Assembly: GCA_003427395.1 (NCBI GenBank)
Contig: BFEA01000387.1
Span: 494,809 to 518,839 of the forward strand
Origin: Chara braunii
Lineage: Eukaryota > Streptophyta > Charophyceae > Charales > Characeae
Length of the DNA stretch: 24,031 bases
Direction of reading: 5' to 3'
Translations under genes and position numbers: made by a program
Shown: positions 16,559 to 24,031 of the stretch, piece by piece
How the letters are laid out: every line of letters begins with the position of its first letter
How positions within the stretch are numbered: position 1 is the first letter of the stretch
Notes under the pieces: model-generated
What the model saw: the letters and a program-made list of their open reading frames with translations, nothing else
Database searches by the model: none
Told to the model about the DNA's origin: nothing

Positions 16559-16673
16559 CTGTCTTGCCCCGAACACAATGCACCCCCTTTATGGCTGTAC
16601 CGGCCTGGAAAGATAGCATGTATACATCAGATTACATCCATTATCAGGGTGCGGTATGTTCGGGGGAAGACGG
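16559..16673. mobile_element. Foldback MITE, copy D
   Basis: It is flanked by TA on both sides (16557-16558 and 16674-16675). The left end CTGTCTTGCCCCGAACACAA and right end TATGTTCGGGGGAAGACGG are inverted copies, with GCACCC/GGGTGC further in. A CCTGGAAAGATA spacer word echoes GACTGAAAGATACC of copy A. The arms are less matched than in copies A and C, so it is older or internally altered. TA flanks suggest a Tc1/mariner-like (Stowaway type) mover. Confidence 0.75.
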
Positions 16674-16834
16674 TAGTGCAAATGGAGAAAAGAAACAACG
16701 AAAATCAAATGCACATCAGGAACTTGAAAGGAAAGACGTCCTAAAAGGCTGGAGCAGGCAAGTTCTCAATTCGATCATTCGACATTAGACAAATTAGAGA
16801 ACACAAGAAAGCATAACCAGCATTGAAAACTTAC
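16674..16834. other. Possible intron sequence of the following minus-strand exon
   Basis: Nothing else recognised. Confidence 0.3.
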
Positions 16835-16934
16835 CTTCATTTCCACCAGACCGATTCCGTGCATCATGGCCCCATCAAAGTCCTTGGCATAAAAAATGCT
16901 TCTGAGACCAGCTTGACTTGAACCATCATCAACT
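16835..16934 (-). CDS. Probable internal exon, product unknown
   Basis: On the minus strand TGTCCAG|AG (3' splice site, preceded by a GT-rich tract) and ATGAAG|GTAAGT (5' splice site at 16835/16834) bound about 100 bases. The open frame reads VDDGSSQAGLRSIFYAKDFD then GAMMHGIGLVEMK. The composition is globular-protein-like and the downstream splice site is near consensus. I do not recognise the family, and no neighbouring exon was confirmed within the window. Confidence 0.42.
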
Positions 16935-16943
16935 CTGGACATT

Positions 16944-16976
16944 GCACACACACACACACACACGCACGCACGCAAG
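16944..16976. repeat. (CA)n microsatellite
   Basis: CA repeats ending in CACGCACGCACGCAAG. On the minus strand it supplies the GT-rich tract before the exon. Confidence 0.93.
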
Positions 16977-17145
16977 CGTGCACATGAACCAAAAAGATGA
17001 AAAAAAATGAAATTGCAATCAGACTCTTCAACTTCGACCTTCAGCATGCATACGAACAGATGACGATCAAGCTGGCTACTCGTCGCCCACACAAAGCTCA
17101 GAGGAAACGGAACCAAGAACACAACTCAGATTCAAGCTTGTCTTG

Positions 17146-17358
17146 GTCGGCTATGGCCGACACTTGTGCTCCCAACAACTTGTTCGTACACATACACTGG
17201 ATCTCCCTGGATGTCCTGACACACACACACACACTCAACACCAACACCTTCACACACACACACGTACGTAGTGCGTACTAAGCTAACACCTATCTAGCTG
17301 GCGTGGCGGCTATGGCCGCCGTCTTCCTCCTACACTAACACCTATCGGCTATGGTCGA
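17146..17358. repeat. Three CGGCTATGGCCG hairpins
   Basis: GTCGGCTATGGCCGAC (17146-17161), GGCGGCTATGGCCGCC (17305-17320) and TCGGCTATGGTCGA (17345-17358) share a loop and a self-complementary stem, with the outer pair changed in a matched way between the first two (GTC/GAC to GGC/GCC). CTAACACCTATC precedes the latter two, so they are tandem relatives. A (CA)n stretch lies at 17219-17264. Confidence 0.7.
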
Positions 17359-17825
17359 TCTCCCTCCTCTTAGCCCTCTTCGTCTTACGGGCACCTGCAG
17401 ACCTCCTTGCACAAGACGCTCAGGCAGCGCTTCCGTATGGCTCACAGGCAGAATGAATGAATGACTTGACGCTGCCTCTTGATTAATACTTCGGATTGCC
17501 AATGGTCTGCCCTTGGACCCTGGGCCCGGGGTGCACACAGTCCCTCATGGTACTTGCTGACTTGACAAAGTGCGACCGGGACTGGGTACCGCTGACTAAG
17601 CGAGGTTGGACTGCCTACTTGCCCACTTGACCCTAGACTGACTCTTAGGACCCTACGAAAGGTCGCTTCCGGACCTTTCGGAAGCCTTTAGACTTGCCCT
17701 CTCCGGACTGTAGCAGCTACGACTTTTGACCTTTCAGGACTGTTGCAGCTACGACCCCTACTTAGTAAGGACTCCTACTCGACAGATCTACGGATCGAAA
17801 CCCAACGACCAGACTATCTACAACA
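17359..17825. other. Unassigned, with small repeats
   Basis: CGAAAGGTC/GACCTTTCG forms a 9-bp hairpin near 17656-17680, and GGACTGTNGCAGCTACGAC occurs twice near 17705 and 17743. No gene recognised. Confidence 0.5.
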
Positions 17826-17829
17826 AACG

Positions 17830-18020
17830 AACAGGCGACTTTCAAAACACAGGTCGCGGGTACAAACACACACAGGGCACTGATACTGTACACGGGTAAG
17901 GGCGAGGTCTAGGGATCGAGCCCTGAGAACAGCATCTGCTACCGCAAAAGGTGAAAACCGTTTCAAAATATGAATACAATAAAAAAAAATAAAAAACAAA
18001 AAAAAAGTTTAAAAAGTTTA
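17830..18020 (+). mobile_element. SINE-like unit with A-rich tail
   Basis: TCTAGGGATCGAGCCCTGAG near 17908 resembles a Pol III B box; the sequence then ends in a long A-rich tail (about 17978-18005) of mixed AAAT and AAAAC words. That order, tRNA-like head followed by A tail, is typical of SINEs. The A box and target duplication were not established. Confidence 0.4.
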
Positions 18021-18142
18021 AAAAACAAATACAAACTTTACAAAGCCATCTTTGGATGAATGAGTTGGAATGCAATCCCTTGGGTTTGGAAAGGACAGGA
18101 TGACCAACCACAACAGAAGTTACGAACCCCTTCACCACCCTA

Positions 18143-18246
18143 CCTTCGTCCCCCGAATACAACGTATGGTCATTCTAGCTGTATTTGGGGTATGTTTCAG
18201 TCTAAATACAGCTATAATGACCGTACGTTGTATTCGGGGAAGAAGG
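18143..18246. mobile_element. Foldback MITE, copy B
   Basis: TA on each side (18141-18142 and 18247-18248) brackets 104 bases beginning CCTTCGTCCCCCGAATACAA and ending TTGTATTCGGGGAAGAAGG. Arms carry CAACGTATGGTCATTCTAGC on the left and the intact complement of CAACGTACGGTCATTATAGC on the right. The spacer (TTGGGGTATGTTTCAGTCTA) is the reverse complement of that in copy A, so the two copies lie in opposite orientation. It abuts the mitochondrial insert. Confidence 0.9.
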
Positions 18247-18379
18247 TAGCCGAGTGCAATGCTAAGGTGGGCTATAACTTATATAAATAAATCAAGTCAA
18301 ACATCTTTAGGACTGAAGAGAAAAGTAAGACCCATAATCAAAGATCAAGTAATGGCTTCTTGTTTGGGTTATTACAACC

Positions 18380-18613
18380 TTTAGCAGATGGTTTGAAAAA
18401 TTGAAACGTAATGATAAACATAATTTTATGTAAGCAGGGCAAAGTAGATTGTTAGGAAGATGACCCATTGTTCGTGGTGTTGCTATGAATCCTGTAGACC
18501 ATCCTCATGGAGGAGGAGAAGTACGTACAAAAGGAGGCCAAAGGTCCGTTTCTCCTTGGGGGAAACCAACCAAAGGTGGATTTAAAACAGTAGTAAGAAA
18601 ACAAAAGAATTAA
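18380..18613 (+). pseudogene. rpl2: Nuclear mitochondrial insert: rpl2 3' end
   Basis: Ribosomal protein L2 of the mitochondrial large subunit binds rRNA near the peptidyl-transfer centre. The frame from 18434 reads AGQSRLLGR, then after a stop [20 protein letters not shown], then [20 protein letters not shown], ending at TAA (18611-18613). [10 protein letters not shown] is the L2 hallmark, and the [17 protein letters not shown] end is mitochondrial/bacterial rather than plastid type. In-frame stops at 18431-18433 (TAA) and 18461-18463 (TGA) inactivate it. The AT-rich sequence upstream to about 18270 may also be organelle-derived. rps19 follows three bases later, as in plant and charophyte mitochondria. 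Confidence 0.88.
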
Positions 18614-18616
18614 GTT

Positions 18617-18770
18617 ATGTCACGATGTATATGGAAAGGTCCATTTGTAGATGCTTGTCTCGAAGAAATATCCTGTCCATTTGTAGATGCTTGTCTCGAA
18701 GAAATATGCAAGAAAAGTTTGGGCTCAAAAATAAGGGAAGGTCCAAGGGAGGCCATGGTCAAATGCATTT
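18617..18770 (+). pseudogene. rps19: Nuclear mitochondrial insert: rps19 5' end with in-frame duplication
   Basis: Ribosomal protein S19 belongs to the small-subunit head. ATG at 18617, three bases after the rpl2 stop, opens MSRCIWKGPFVDACLEEI, matching the mitochondrial S19 start (IWKGPFVDA). The 36 bases 18639-18674 are then repeated at 18675, so PFVDACLEEI is encoded twice in frame. After KKSLGSKI the frame no longer resembles S19 and stops, so the IWSRRS-type core and C-terminus are missing. The duplication could have arisen in the mitochondrion or after transfer. Confidence 0.85.
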
Positions 18771-19087
18771 GAGGATGGAACCAGTCAACGGTGAGTAGGC
18801 CAAAATGGTTGATCATCTATGTTAGTATGTTATAGTGCCAAGTAAGGAGTGTATCAATTTTAACTTGTAAACCAGAAGAGAAAGGGGCAACGCATGAACG
18901 CCATATGGTTCTCCCTCTTGACAATGCCTTCCCCTCTTCCCTCCCCCTTCCCCCCCCTGCCTCTACCTCCCCCCTCACCACACTGCTCTCTGTCAACCTG
19001 CCCCCCCCCCCCCCCCCCCCTCCCTGAAAGACCCTCCTAGAACCTGGTGCCTACTTCTCAGGTAAGCAACCCTCTGGACAATCTGGA
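18771..19087. repeat. Unassigned, with C/T-rich tract and C-run
   Basis: 18905-19024 is almost all C and T, including a C-run at about 18999-19020. No gene recognised. Confidence 0.8.
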
Positions 19088-19205
19088 TTGAAGGTGTGCT
19101 CAGACGATTGGTGGGCAGATGGTCGACAAGGAAGCAGCCTGGTCATTGTTGAAGGTGTGAGACATTGGTGGGAAGACGGTGGACAACGAAGCAGCCTGGT
19201 CATTG
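19088..19205. repeat. 61-bp tandem duplication
   Basis: TTGAAGGTGTG at 19088 and 19149 opens units that both end AGCAGCCTGGTCATTG, with small deletions in the second (57 bases). Confidence 0.9.
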
Positions 19206-19444
19206 TTAATCAGCACCGTGGAAGCCGAGATAAGACGCAGGTGGCGCAGGATTAAGGACCTATCCAAGGGGTAGCCAGTCTCGCTTCATCACTCAAAACA
19301 AAGATTTCATAAGAGGGTGGATGCACCAATGCAAAATGGCTAGTCTGTGCAAGAACAACATAAGATGGAACAACTGGGACTTTACATAAATCTTTCAGTA
19401 ACAGCTTAACCACACCTAGAGGTAGAGCCTTAGTCAATGGTCAT

Positions 19445-19744
19445 TTATGGGGACTCAGTGTCCATGCCCTTCTGACTAGCCTCACAGATTGGAGGGGGCT
19501 GAGAGGAGTACTTAATCGAATAGGGGAAGTAGCAGTCAATCCTCCTGATAAGGGCAAATGGTGCTTCCCAGGGGTCCTTCACCGTAGACGGAAGGCAGCG
19601 TAGTAAGGACGTTGAGGAACCGAACTGATGCCGAACACTTGACTGACAAATGTGAGGAAAAAATGGGACTGAATGGACCGCCAGATCTGGTCCATCAGCT
19701 GATTTCCTGTCCCATGATCCAACTGGTGGTTCTGGTGCAACCAT
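19445..19744 (-). CDS. Open frame of unknown significance next to the gag-like relic
   Basis: A 99-codon minus frame with mixed, proline-rich composition lies downstream of the gag-like relic on the same strand. A second minus frame over the same bases also looks protein-like (NQLMDQIWRSIQSHFF), so the true frame is uncertain. It could be further decayed retrotransposon sequence; no catalytic motif is identifiable. Confidence 0.25.
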   Translation of the reverse strand: MVAPEPPVGSWDRKSADGPDLAVHSVPFFPHICQSSVRHQFGSSTSLLRCLPSTVKDPWEAPFALIRRIDCYFPYSIKYSSQPPPICEASQKGMDTESP

Positions 19745-19854
19745 GGAGTCGTTACCTCACAATGGCACTCTCCTTCTAAACACCTCCTTCTAACACCCCC
19801 CTCACCATACCATCTACCAATACTCGATCTGGTAAGGGGACCGTCCTTAATCAG

Positions 19855-20403
19855 GCATCCAAGTTCTCACCCTTCTTATCCCCAATAACAGGATCCGGTT
19901 TCTCCAAGTTCGCCTTGACGAATTGGGGAAATGCTTGCGGTAACGGGCCTGTAGTGCCCGACACTAGTGGCAGCCCAGAAGGGGTTGATACTGGGACAGA
20001 AGAACTCGGCACCCACCACGGGTTGTGATGCAGCAGCACCAGACATGCCGATTTACTAAGGAATGTCGAATGAAACTTGGATAGCAGGCGGTGGTGACAA
20101 TTGTCCGCCTGCACCTCTCTTCCTGCAGATGAGGCCTAACAAGGGATACATGTGGTCTGGTTGTGACCACTCGTGTTGTTGGGAATGTTGTCCTAGCCAG
20201 AATCTGATTAAGCTTCAACTCAATGGCCTCCATTATGTCCTTTAGGCTTAAAATCATTAATGAGATAATAGCCTATTCTTGTTCATCTGGAGTTCCAATT
20301 GCCCATGCTTCTAACTTCTCAAGGTCCCCTTCCAGTTTCTCTGCAAGTGCTTGTTTTCTATTTTCTGCTTCCTCTGCCCGTCTTGCAAATCTGACATTTC
20401 TTC
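19855..20403 (-). pseudogene. Gag-like retrotransposon relic with coiled coil
   Basis: On the minus strand one frame runs from 20403 to 19964 with a single stop (TAG at 20275-20273). It starts RFARRAEEAENRKQALAEKL and goes on through EGDLEKLEAWAIGTPDEQE; after the stop it continues with a helix (IMEAIELKLNQIL). The charged heptad-like pattern is a coiled coil of the sort found in plant Ty3/gypsy Gag proteins. Another frame then reads FPQFVKANLEKPDPVIGDKK to 19855, suggesting a frameshift. No zinc knuckle (CCHC) is visible. The upstream end is cut by the tetranucleotide array. The Gag assignment is inference from composition and pattern. Confidence 0.4.
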
Positions 20404-20406
20404 TCA

Positions 20407-20442
20407 GGTGGGTGGGCTGGTCGGCTGGCTGGCGGGCTCGCG

Positions 20443-20479
<37 letters not shown>

Positions 20480-20865
20480 GCAGGTGGACGAGCAGGCTGG
20501 CGTGCCGGGTGACTGGCAGGTGGGTTGGCTGGCTCACTGGGTGACAGGCAGGCAGGCAGGCTGGTGGGCTGGAGGGTTGGCGATAGCAGCGGGCAGGGTG
20601 GCCGGGGGGAGGTAGGCAGGGTGGAGTGGGTTGGTTGGTGGGTTGCTGGGTGGGTGGATGGTGGGTTGGTTGGTAGGTTGGTAGGTTGGTGGGTTGGTTG
20701 GTTGGTTGGTTGGTTGGTTCCTGGGTTGGGCGGTTGGTTCGTGGGTTGTTGGTTGTGGGTGGGTGGGCGGGTGGGTAGGTTGGTGGGTGGGTGGGTTGTG
20801 GGTTGGTTGGTTGGCTGGTTGGTGGATTGGTTGGCTGGTGGGTTGGTGGATTGGTGGATTGGTGA

Positions 20866-20909
<44 letters not shown>

Positions 20910-20943
20910 GTTGATTGGTTGATTGATTGATTGATTGATTGAT
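20407..20943. repeat. GGYT / GATT tetranucleotide array
   Basis: About 540 bases of four-base units shifting from GGCT to GGTT and GGGT and then GATT. Gradual change of the unit along the array fits slippage with local homogenisation. The Pro/Thr/Asn/Gln-rich minus frames and Gly/Trp/Val-rich plus frames through it are by-products. Confidence 0.93.
20757..20775 (+). other. Strong G-quadruplex motif
   Basis: GGGTGGGTGGGCGGGTGGG has five G3 tracts separated by single-base loops, among the most stable quadruplex patterns known. Confidence 0.8.
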
Positions 20944-21189
20944 TTCCTAATGTTCGCCTGGTGGTGGAAGGTGGATGGGGGTGAGGAGTCTGCAACGATC
21001 ATACAAGGACAGGGAGTGCTGAAGTGGAGAATGGGGAAGGGTAAACAGATTTGCACCTAAAGCTTCTGTCATAACAGTTCAGGTATTTGAGCACACCAAG
21101 GAGGGAAGCTGGTAAAAAAGAATGGAAAACAATGGGAAAGAGAACCTAAGAGATAGATTAAAGAGAAAGAGAAAAAAAGTGAAACAGAA
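20944..21189. other. Unassigned sequence
   Basis: No supported gene; A/G-rich from 21110 to 21185. Confidence 0.4.
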
Positions 21190-21600
21190 GCCAGGTGAAT
21201 CTCAGTTGCGAGGCTACGCCCGCTAAGCCCCTTTGGGGCCCTTTTAGCAGCATGTCGGCCGCCCTAAGTGAAGGCAGGCGCGACAGGCCCTCAGGGCCTC
21301 GATTTTCAGGGTACCCCGCAACTGGTGAAATTCAGACAGTTGCGCTGCGCCAGTTGGTTGAAGGCGCCCAGGCCCAGGGCCATNTTTTGCAAATGTATCT
21401 GAATGGTGACCTGGGCCAGACGCGTGAAAAAGGCCGTGAGCAGGCCAAGGGCAGTTGGGCACATGCAACCATCAGGCCCTGGGCCTGCGTGTGAGGTCTG
21501 GGCCTGTGCCTACCGGGGCCTANNGGAANCTTCCTGGACTGGACGCAGGCAGGCCACTTCGATATAGGGAAGGGCCTGCCTCCTCATTCGGCATTCGGGT
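21190..21600. other. GGCC-rich region with isolated Ns
   Basis: Rich in GGCCC, CAGGCC and GGGCCTG words, like 420-780 and 22780-23340. Single ambiguous bases stand at 21384, 21523, 21524 and 21529, so base quality is low. No coding domain recognised in the frames that cross them. Confidence 0.5.
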
Positions 21601-22497
21601 GCTGGCTGCATGCTGCGCGAGCGCTGCTGCGCTATTTGCTGGCTGGCTGGCACTCACGCTCTCACGGGCGAGCAGGAAGGAGCGGGCAGCCATAGCCGAG
21701 CTGCTCTGCTGTGAGCTGGGTGTGGCGCAGGGTGGTCCTTGGGTGCTAGTGGCATCTGTGTGGTGTGGATCGGGGTTGTGAGTGTGGCGAGAGACATACC
21801 TGGTGCTGGAAGCGGGCGGCATTGTCCGCTGTATGCTCGTACTTCAGGAAGCTGTTGTTGTCAACATCGGCATTGTAGTATTAGTCTAGATAGGATCTGC
21901 CACAAGTAGTCTGGGAGCCGAGCGCCAATAGGATATCAACTCTTGTTCTTCGTTGATGATGATGAGAGACTATTTCAACATTGTCAATTACGAACTATTG
22001 GTGCGTTCTTATTTGGTGAATCTCGTGATGCATGTCTGCTGTTGGTTCGAGGTCAAGACTATCTGGACACATATGTATGATGCTGTTTGATTGCTGGAGT
22101 TCGCTAATGCTCATCTTCCTTGCACAGTTAGCTAAGTCAAGTAAGCTCACCGAGTTAAGTACGCTGATCTGAACTCCGGATAAACCACAGGTTGCATTCG
22201 GCGTGACTGGCCTTGATTTGCCTGCAAAACACCAGGTCCAGCACAGCAATTGAGTGACATCTCTTCATTCTTTTCCCTCCCTTTTTCATAATGAAGACAC
22301 AAATGGACACAAAATCATTTCAAGTTAAAACTGGTGTGTGTGAATGAGAACCGGCCTTCGGAGCTCCTCCAACCTTTCGAAGTACCCCACCTAACCACCG
22401 GCACAAACACCTGCATTCACAGACACATGTAGTCAACGATAAGACATGTGACAAGCACCAAGGATCAGAAAAATATGCTAATGCCCAGCCTTCCCCG
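21601..22497. other. Unassigned sequence
   Basis: No gene, RNA or repeat family that I can support. Confidence 0.4.
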
Positions 22498-22745
22498 ACC
22501 TCTTGTCTTCCGTACGCTGCTATGTGCCATCACAGTGCATTGAGCATTTGGTCATCCCTGTCATGTTCGGTGTAACTATTCTTCCTGCAAAGAGTTCACA
22601 CATCACCACCAAACCTGACCCTGACTCAGACACTCTCCCTGACCTCTCGTCTCCCACAGGAGCAACCATCTATGTTCCCTGTCATGTTTGGTGCCATCTT
22701 CCTCTTCCAGCGCGTCCACATATCACCATGACACCTAAACCTGTT
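22498..22745. repeat. Degenerate tandem duplication, about 120-140 bp
   Basis: ACCTCTTGTCTTCC (22498) and ACCTCTCGTCTCCC (22642), CCCTGTCATGTTCGGTG (22556) and CCCTGTCATGTTTGGTG (22677), and CACATCACCAC / CACATATCACCA recur in the same order, marking two diverged units. Confidence 0.7.
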
Positions 22746-22779
22746 TAAGATCCTGTCCTAACCTTGCATGCAAGGAAGC

Positions 22780-23455
22780 CACATGGGCCCTAGAAGACCG
22801 ACGTTGGACCTACTGGCCCCCAGGCCGTACAACCTTTATATGCTGGGCGGCCCTGGTCCATGGACATGATTTGGACCTCTCGTAGAGGGATCCCGGGTAG
22901 TTGTGCCCTGTGCGTGTTGTTTTGTGTGTGTTTAATTATTTTTCTGAGATTTTTGTCCGGTCTGGGATATGTCGTTTGGACTGTTTGGTCCGAACAGGCA
23001 CTGGTGCCTGTTCGGACCAGGGGTAGAACCGTAGAACTGGTAGACCATTTTTCAGGCCCAGAGGCACTTTTCAGGCCAGGTAGACCTTCTGTCGGCATTC
23101 GGCTGGATCTGGGTTTGTCTCTAGTGATGTCCAGCCTTGTCTCCTACAGACATTCCTCCTGCATCAGCACGGGGGCCTGGAATCCGGTAGGGACCCAGGC
23201 AGACCGTTCTCTAGGCCAGACCAGTGGACCAGGATTTGGGCCTGCCCCTCGGACCGTCGATCAGCCACCCGATTGGATGGCTCCAGCAGCAGGACGAGAG
23301 GGACTTTCGGTAGGCCCAGCAGTATATAGCTGGGAGCCAGTCTTCTACCTGCAGCACACAGCAGCTCGAGACTTCATCTTTCATTGCCCAGTACCTCTGT
23401 GTGTGTGTTATAAAATATCACCACAACTTCCCCTATTCCGCCCAGATGAGTAGAT
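22780..23455 (+). mobile_element. Possible LTR or promoter-bearing repeat
   Basis: GGCC- and GGACC-rich sequence leads to CAGTATATAGCTGGGAGCC (TATA-like, about 23321-23328), then to a CAGCACACAGCAGCTCGAGA region and, 90 bases on, TATAAAATATCACC. This order resembles the U3-R-U5 layout of a plant LTR. I could not fix TG...CA ends, a primer-binding site or a second LTR. The 197-codon frame (22860-23453) across it has no recognisable domain, though it starts with a hydrophobic stretch. Confidence 0.3.
22986..23019. repeat. Perfect 16-bp palindrome with 2-base loop
   Basis: TGGTCCGAACAGGCAC (22986-23001), TG, then GTGCCTGTTCGGACCA (23004-23019). All 16 pairs match. Confidence 0.95.
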
Positions 23456-23967
23456 CCAAAGTCATAGCAAGTTCTCCTCTATTGCAGACAATGAAGCATT
23501 CTCAAGATGAGCCAATCCACCAATGAAACAGTTTTTTGCTTGTGAAGTCAATATCTATTCAGAACCTTACCTTTAAACAAGCAAGGAATCTCACCTTTAC
23601 ACAAGCAATGCAACACACTTGAGATGGGCCAACCCAGCACTAAAAACAATACGAGACAATAAATTTGTTATATCGTTTTCTTGATTATATTTTCATCAGC
23701 TAGCATTGGGAGGCCACCCATTTTCTTTGTTTTTGTAGTTACCTTCTTGCTGTGCCTATCACGTACAAGGCTGGCCACGTTGATGATGGTTGAGCGCCGG
23801 CTGCCCACATCCCCGTGTGCCTTTACGGCCCAGTTGCACGTTATAAAAAGAGGCAGAGTAAAAGGGTAATTATATTTTGTCTGTTCTCTCAATGACGCTC
23901 ATTCATATGCGTTTACTGGTAGTACACAAGGAGAGGGAGTAGACAACAGGGAGGAGGACAAAATCAA
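23456..23967. other. Unassigned, with small diverged repeats
   Basis: ACCTTTAAACAAGCAAGGAA and ACCTTTACACAAGCAATGCA lie about 25 bases apart near 23570-23610, and GATGAGCCAATCCACCA / GATGGGCCAACCCAGCA near 23507 and 23624. No gene recognised. Confidence 0.5.
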
Positions 23968-23978
23968 AATAGAGAGAG

Positions 23979-24031
<53 letters not shown>
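23968..24031. repeat. (AG)n microsatellite at the window end
   Basis: AG dinucleotides run to the last base. Confidence 0.96.

Noticed and set aside
20358-21056. 232-codon minus frame rich in Asn, Gln, Pro and Thr
   Set aside because: It is the translation of the tetranucleotide array; only its last residues overlap the gag-like relic in another frame.
22860-23453. 197-codon frame as a membrane protein gene
   Set aside because: One hydrophobic start only, no domain, and it overlaps LTR-like repeats and the perfect palindrome.

Overview
This is a repeat-dense, gene-poor stretch of a eukaryotic nuclear genome, not a bacterial or phage region. The small RNA relics point to the green plant lineage: three U6 snRNA copies carry the plant-type 3' half (…AAATcGAGAAATGGTCCAAATTT), and one U2-like copy sits near 10.63 kb. 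A nuclear insert of mitochondrial rpl2-rps19 in adjacent order fits a streptophyte whose mitochondrion keeps these ribosomal protein genes. A charophyte alga such as Chara would fit, but that is inference. The sequence is a draft assembly: an 850-base N gap, four isolated Ns, and an uncut Nextera mate-pair junction adapter.

Layout. 1-2.5 kb: CT microsatellite, a possible small exon, 35-bp and 46-bp tandem repeats rich in GGCCTG, a CA tract, a long C-rich G-poor tract, and a candidate first exon (2181-2231) with a good 5' splice site. 2.5-2.9 kb: one CA/GA microsatellite locus appears twice around the adapter, so this duplication is probably artificial. 3.8-3.96 kb: a U6 retropseudogene with poly(A) tail and a perfect 10-bp target-site duplication. 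4-10 kb: mostly unassigned, with a weak retrotransposon protease-like ORF, a 90-bp tandem duplication, tRNA-like SINE relics and members of a foldback MITE family. 10-11.4 kb: another foldback element, G-run, U2-like sequence, repeated hairpins, GAG/GAA tract, and a minus-strand coding exon encoding a heptapeptide repeat. 11.7-13.25 kb: two poly-T plus TGCGC-rich blocks either side of the gap.

13.4-16.1 kb: CAA/CAG-rich sequence, a five-unit 20-bp minisatellite, two more U6 copies and a LINE reverse-transcriptase fragment with an FADD motif between them. 16.4-18.8 kb: poly-T, two MITEs, a likely minus-strand exon, small repeated hairpins, a SINE-like unit and the mitochondrial insert. 19-21 kb: 61-bp tandem repeat, a minus-strand gag-like coding relic, then a 540-bp GGYT/GATT tetranucleotide array containing a strong G-quadruplex motif. 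21-24 kb: GGCC-rich sequence, possible LTR/promoter sequence with a perfect palindrome, and a closing AG microsatellite.

No complete functional gene is evident. The clearest biology is retroposition: LINE fragments and several snRNA retrocopies in one window, including one with textbook hallmarks, plus a MITE family whose arms differ between copies while staying complementary within each copy. No convincing new multi-gene system was found.
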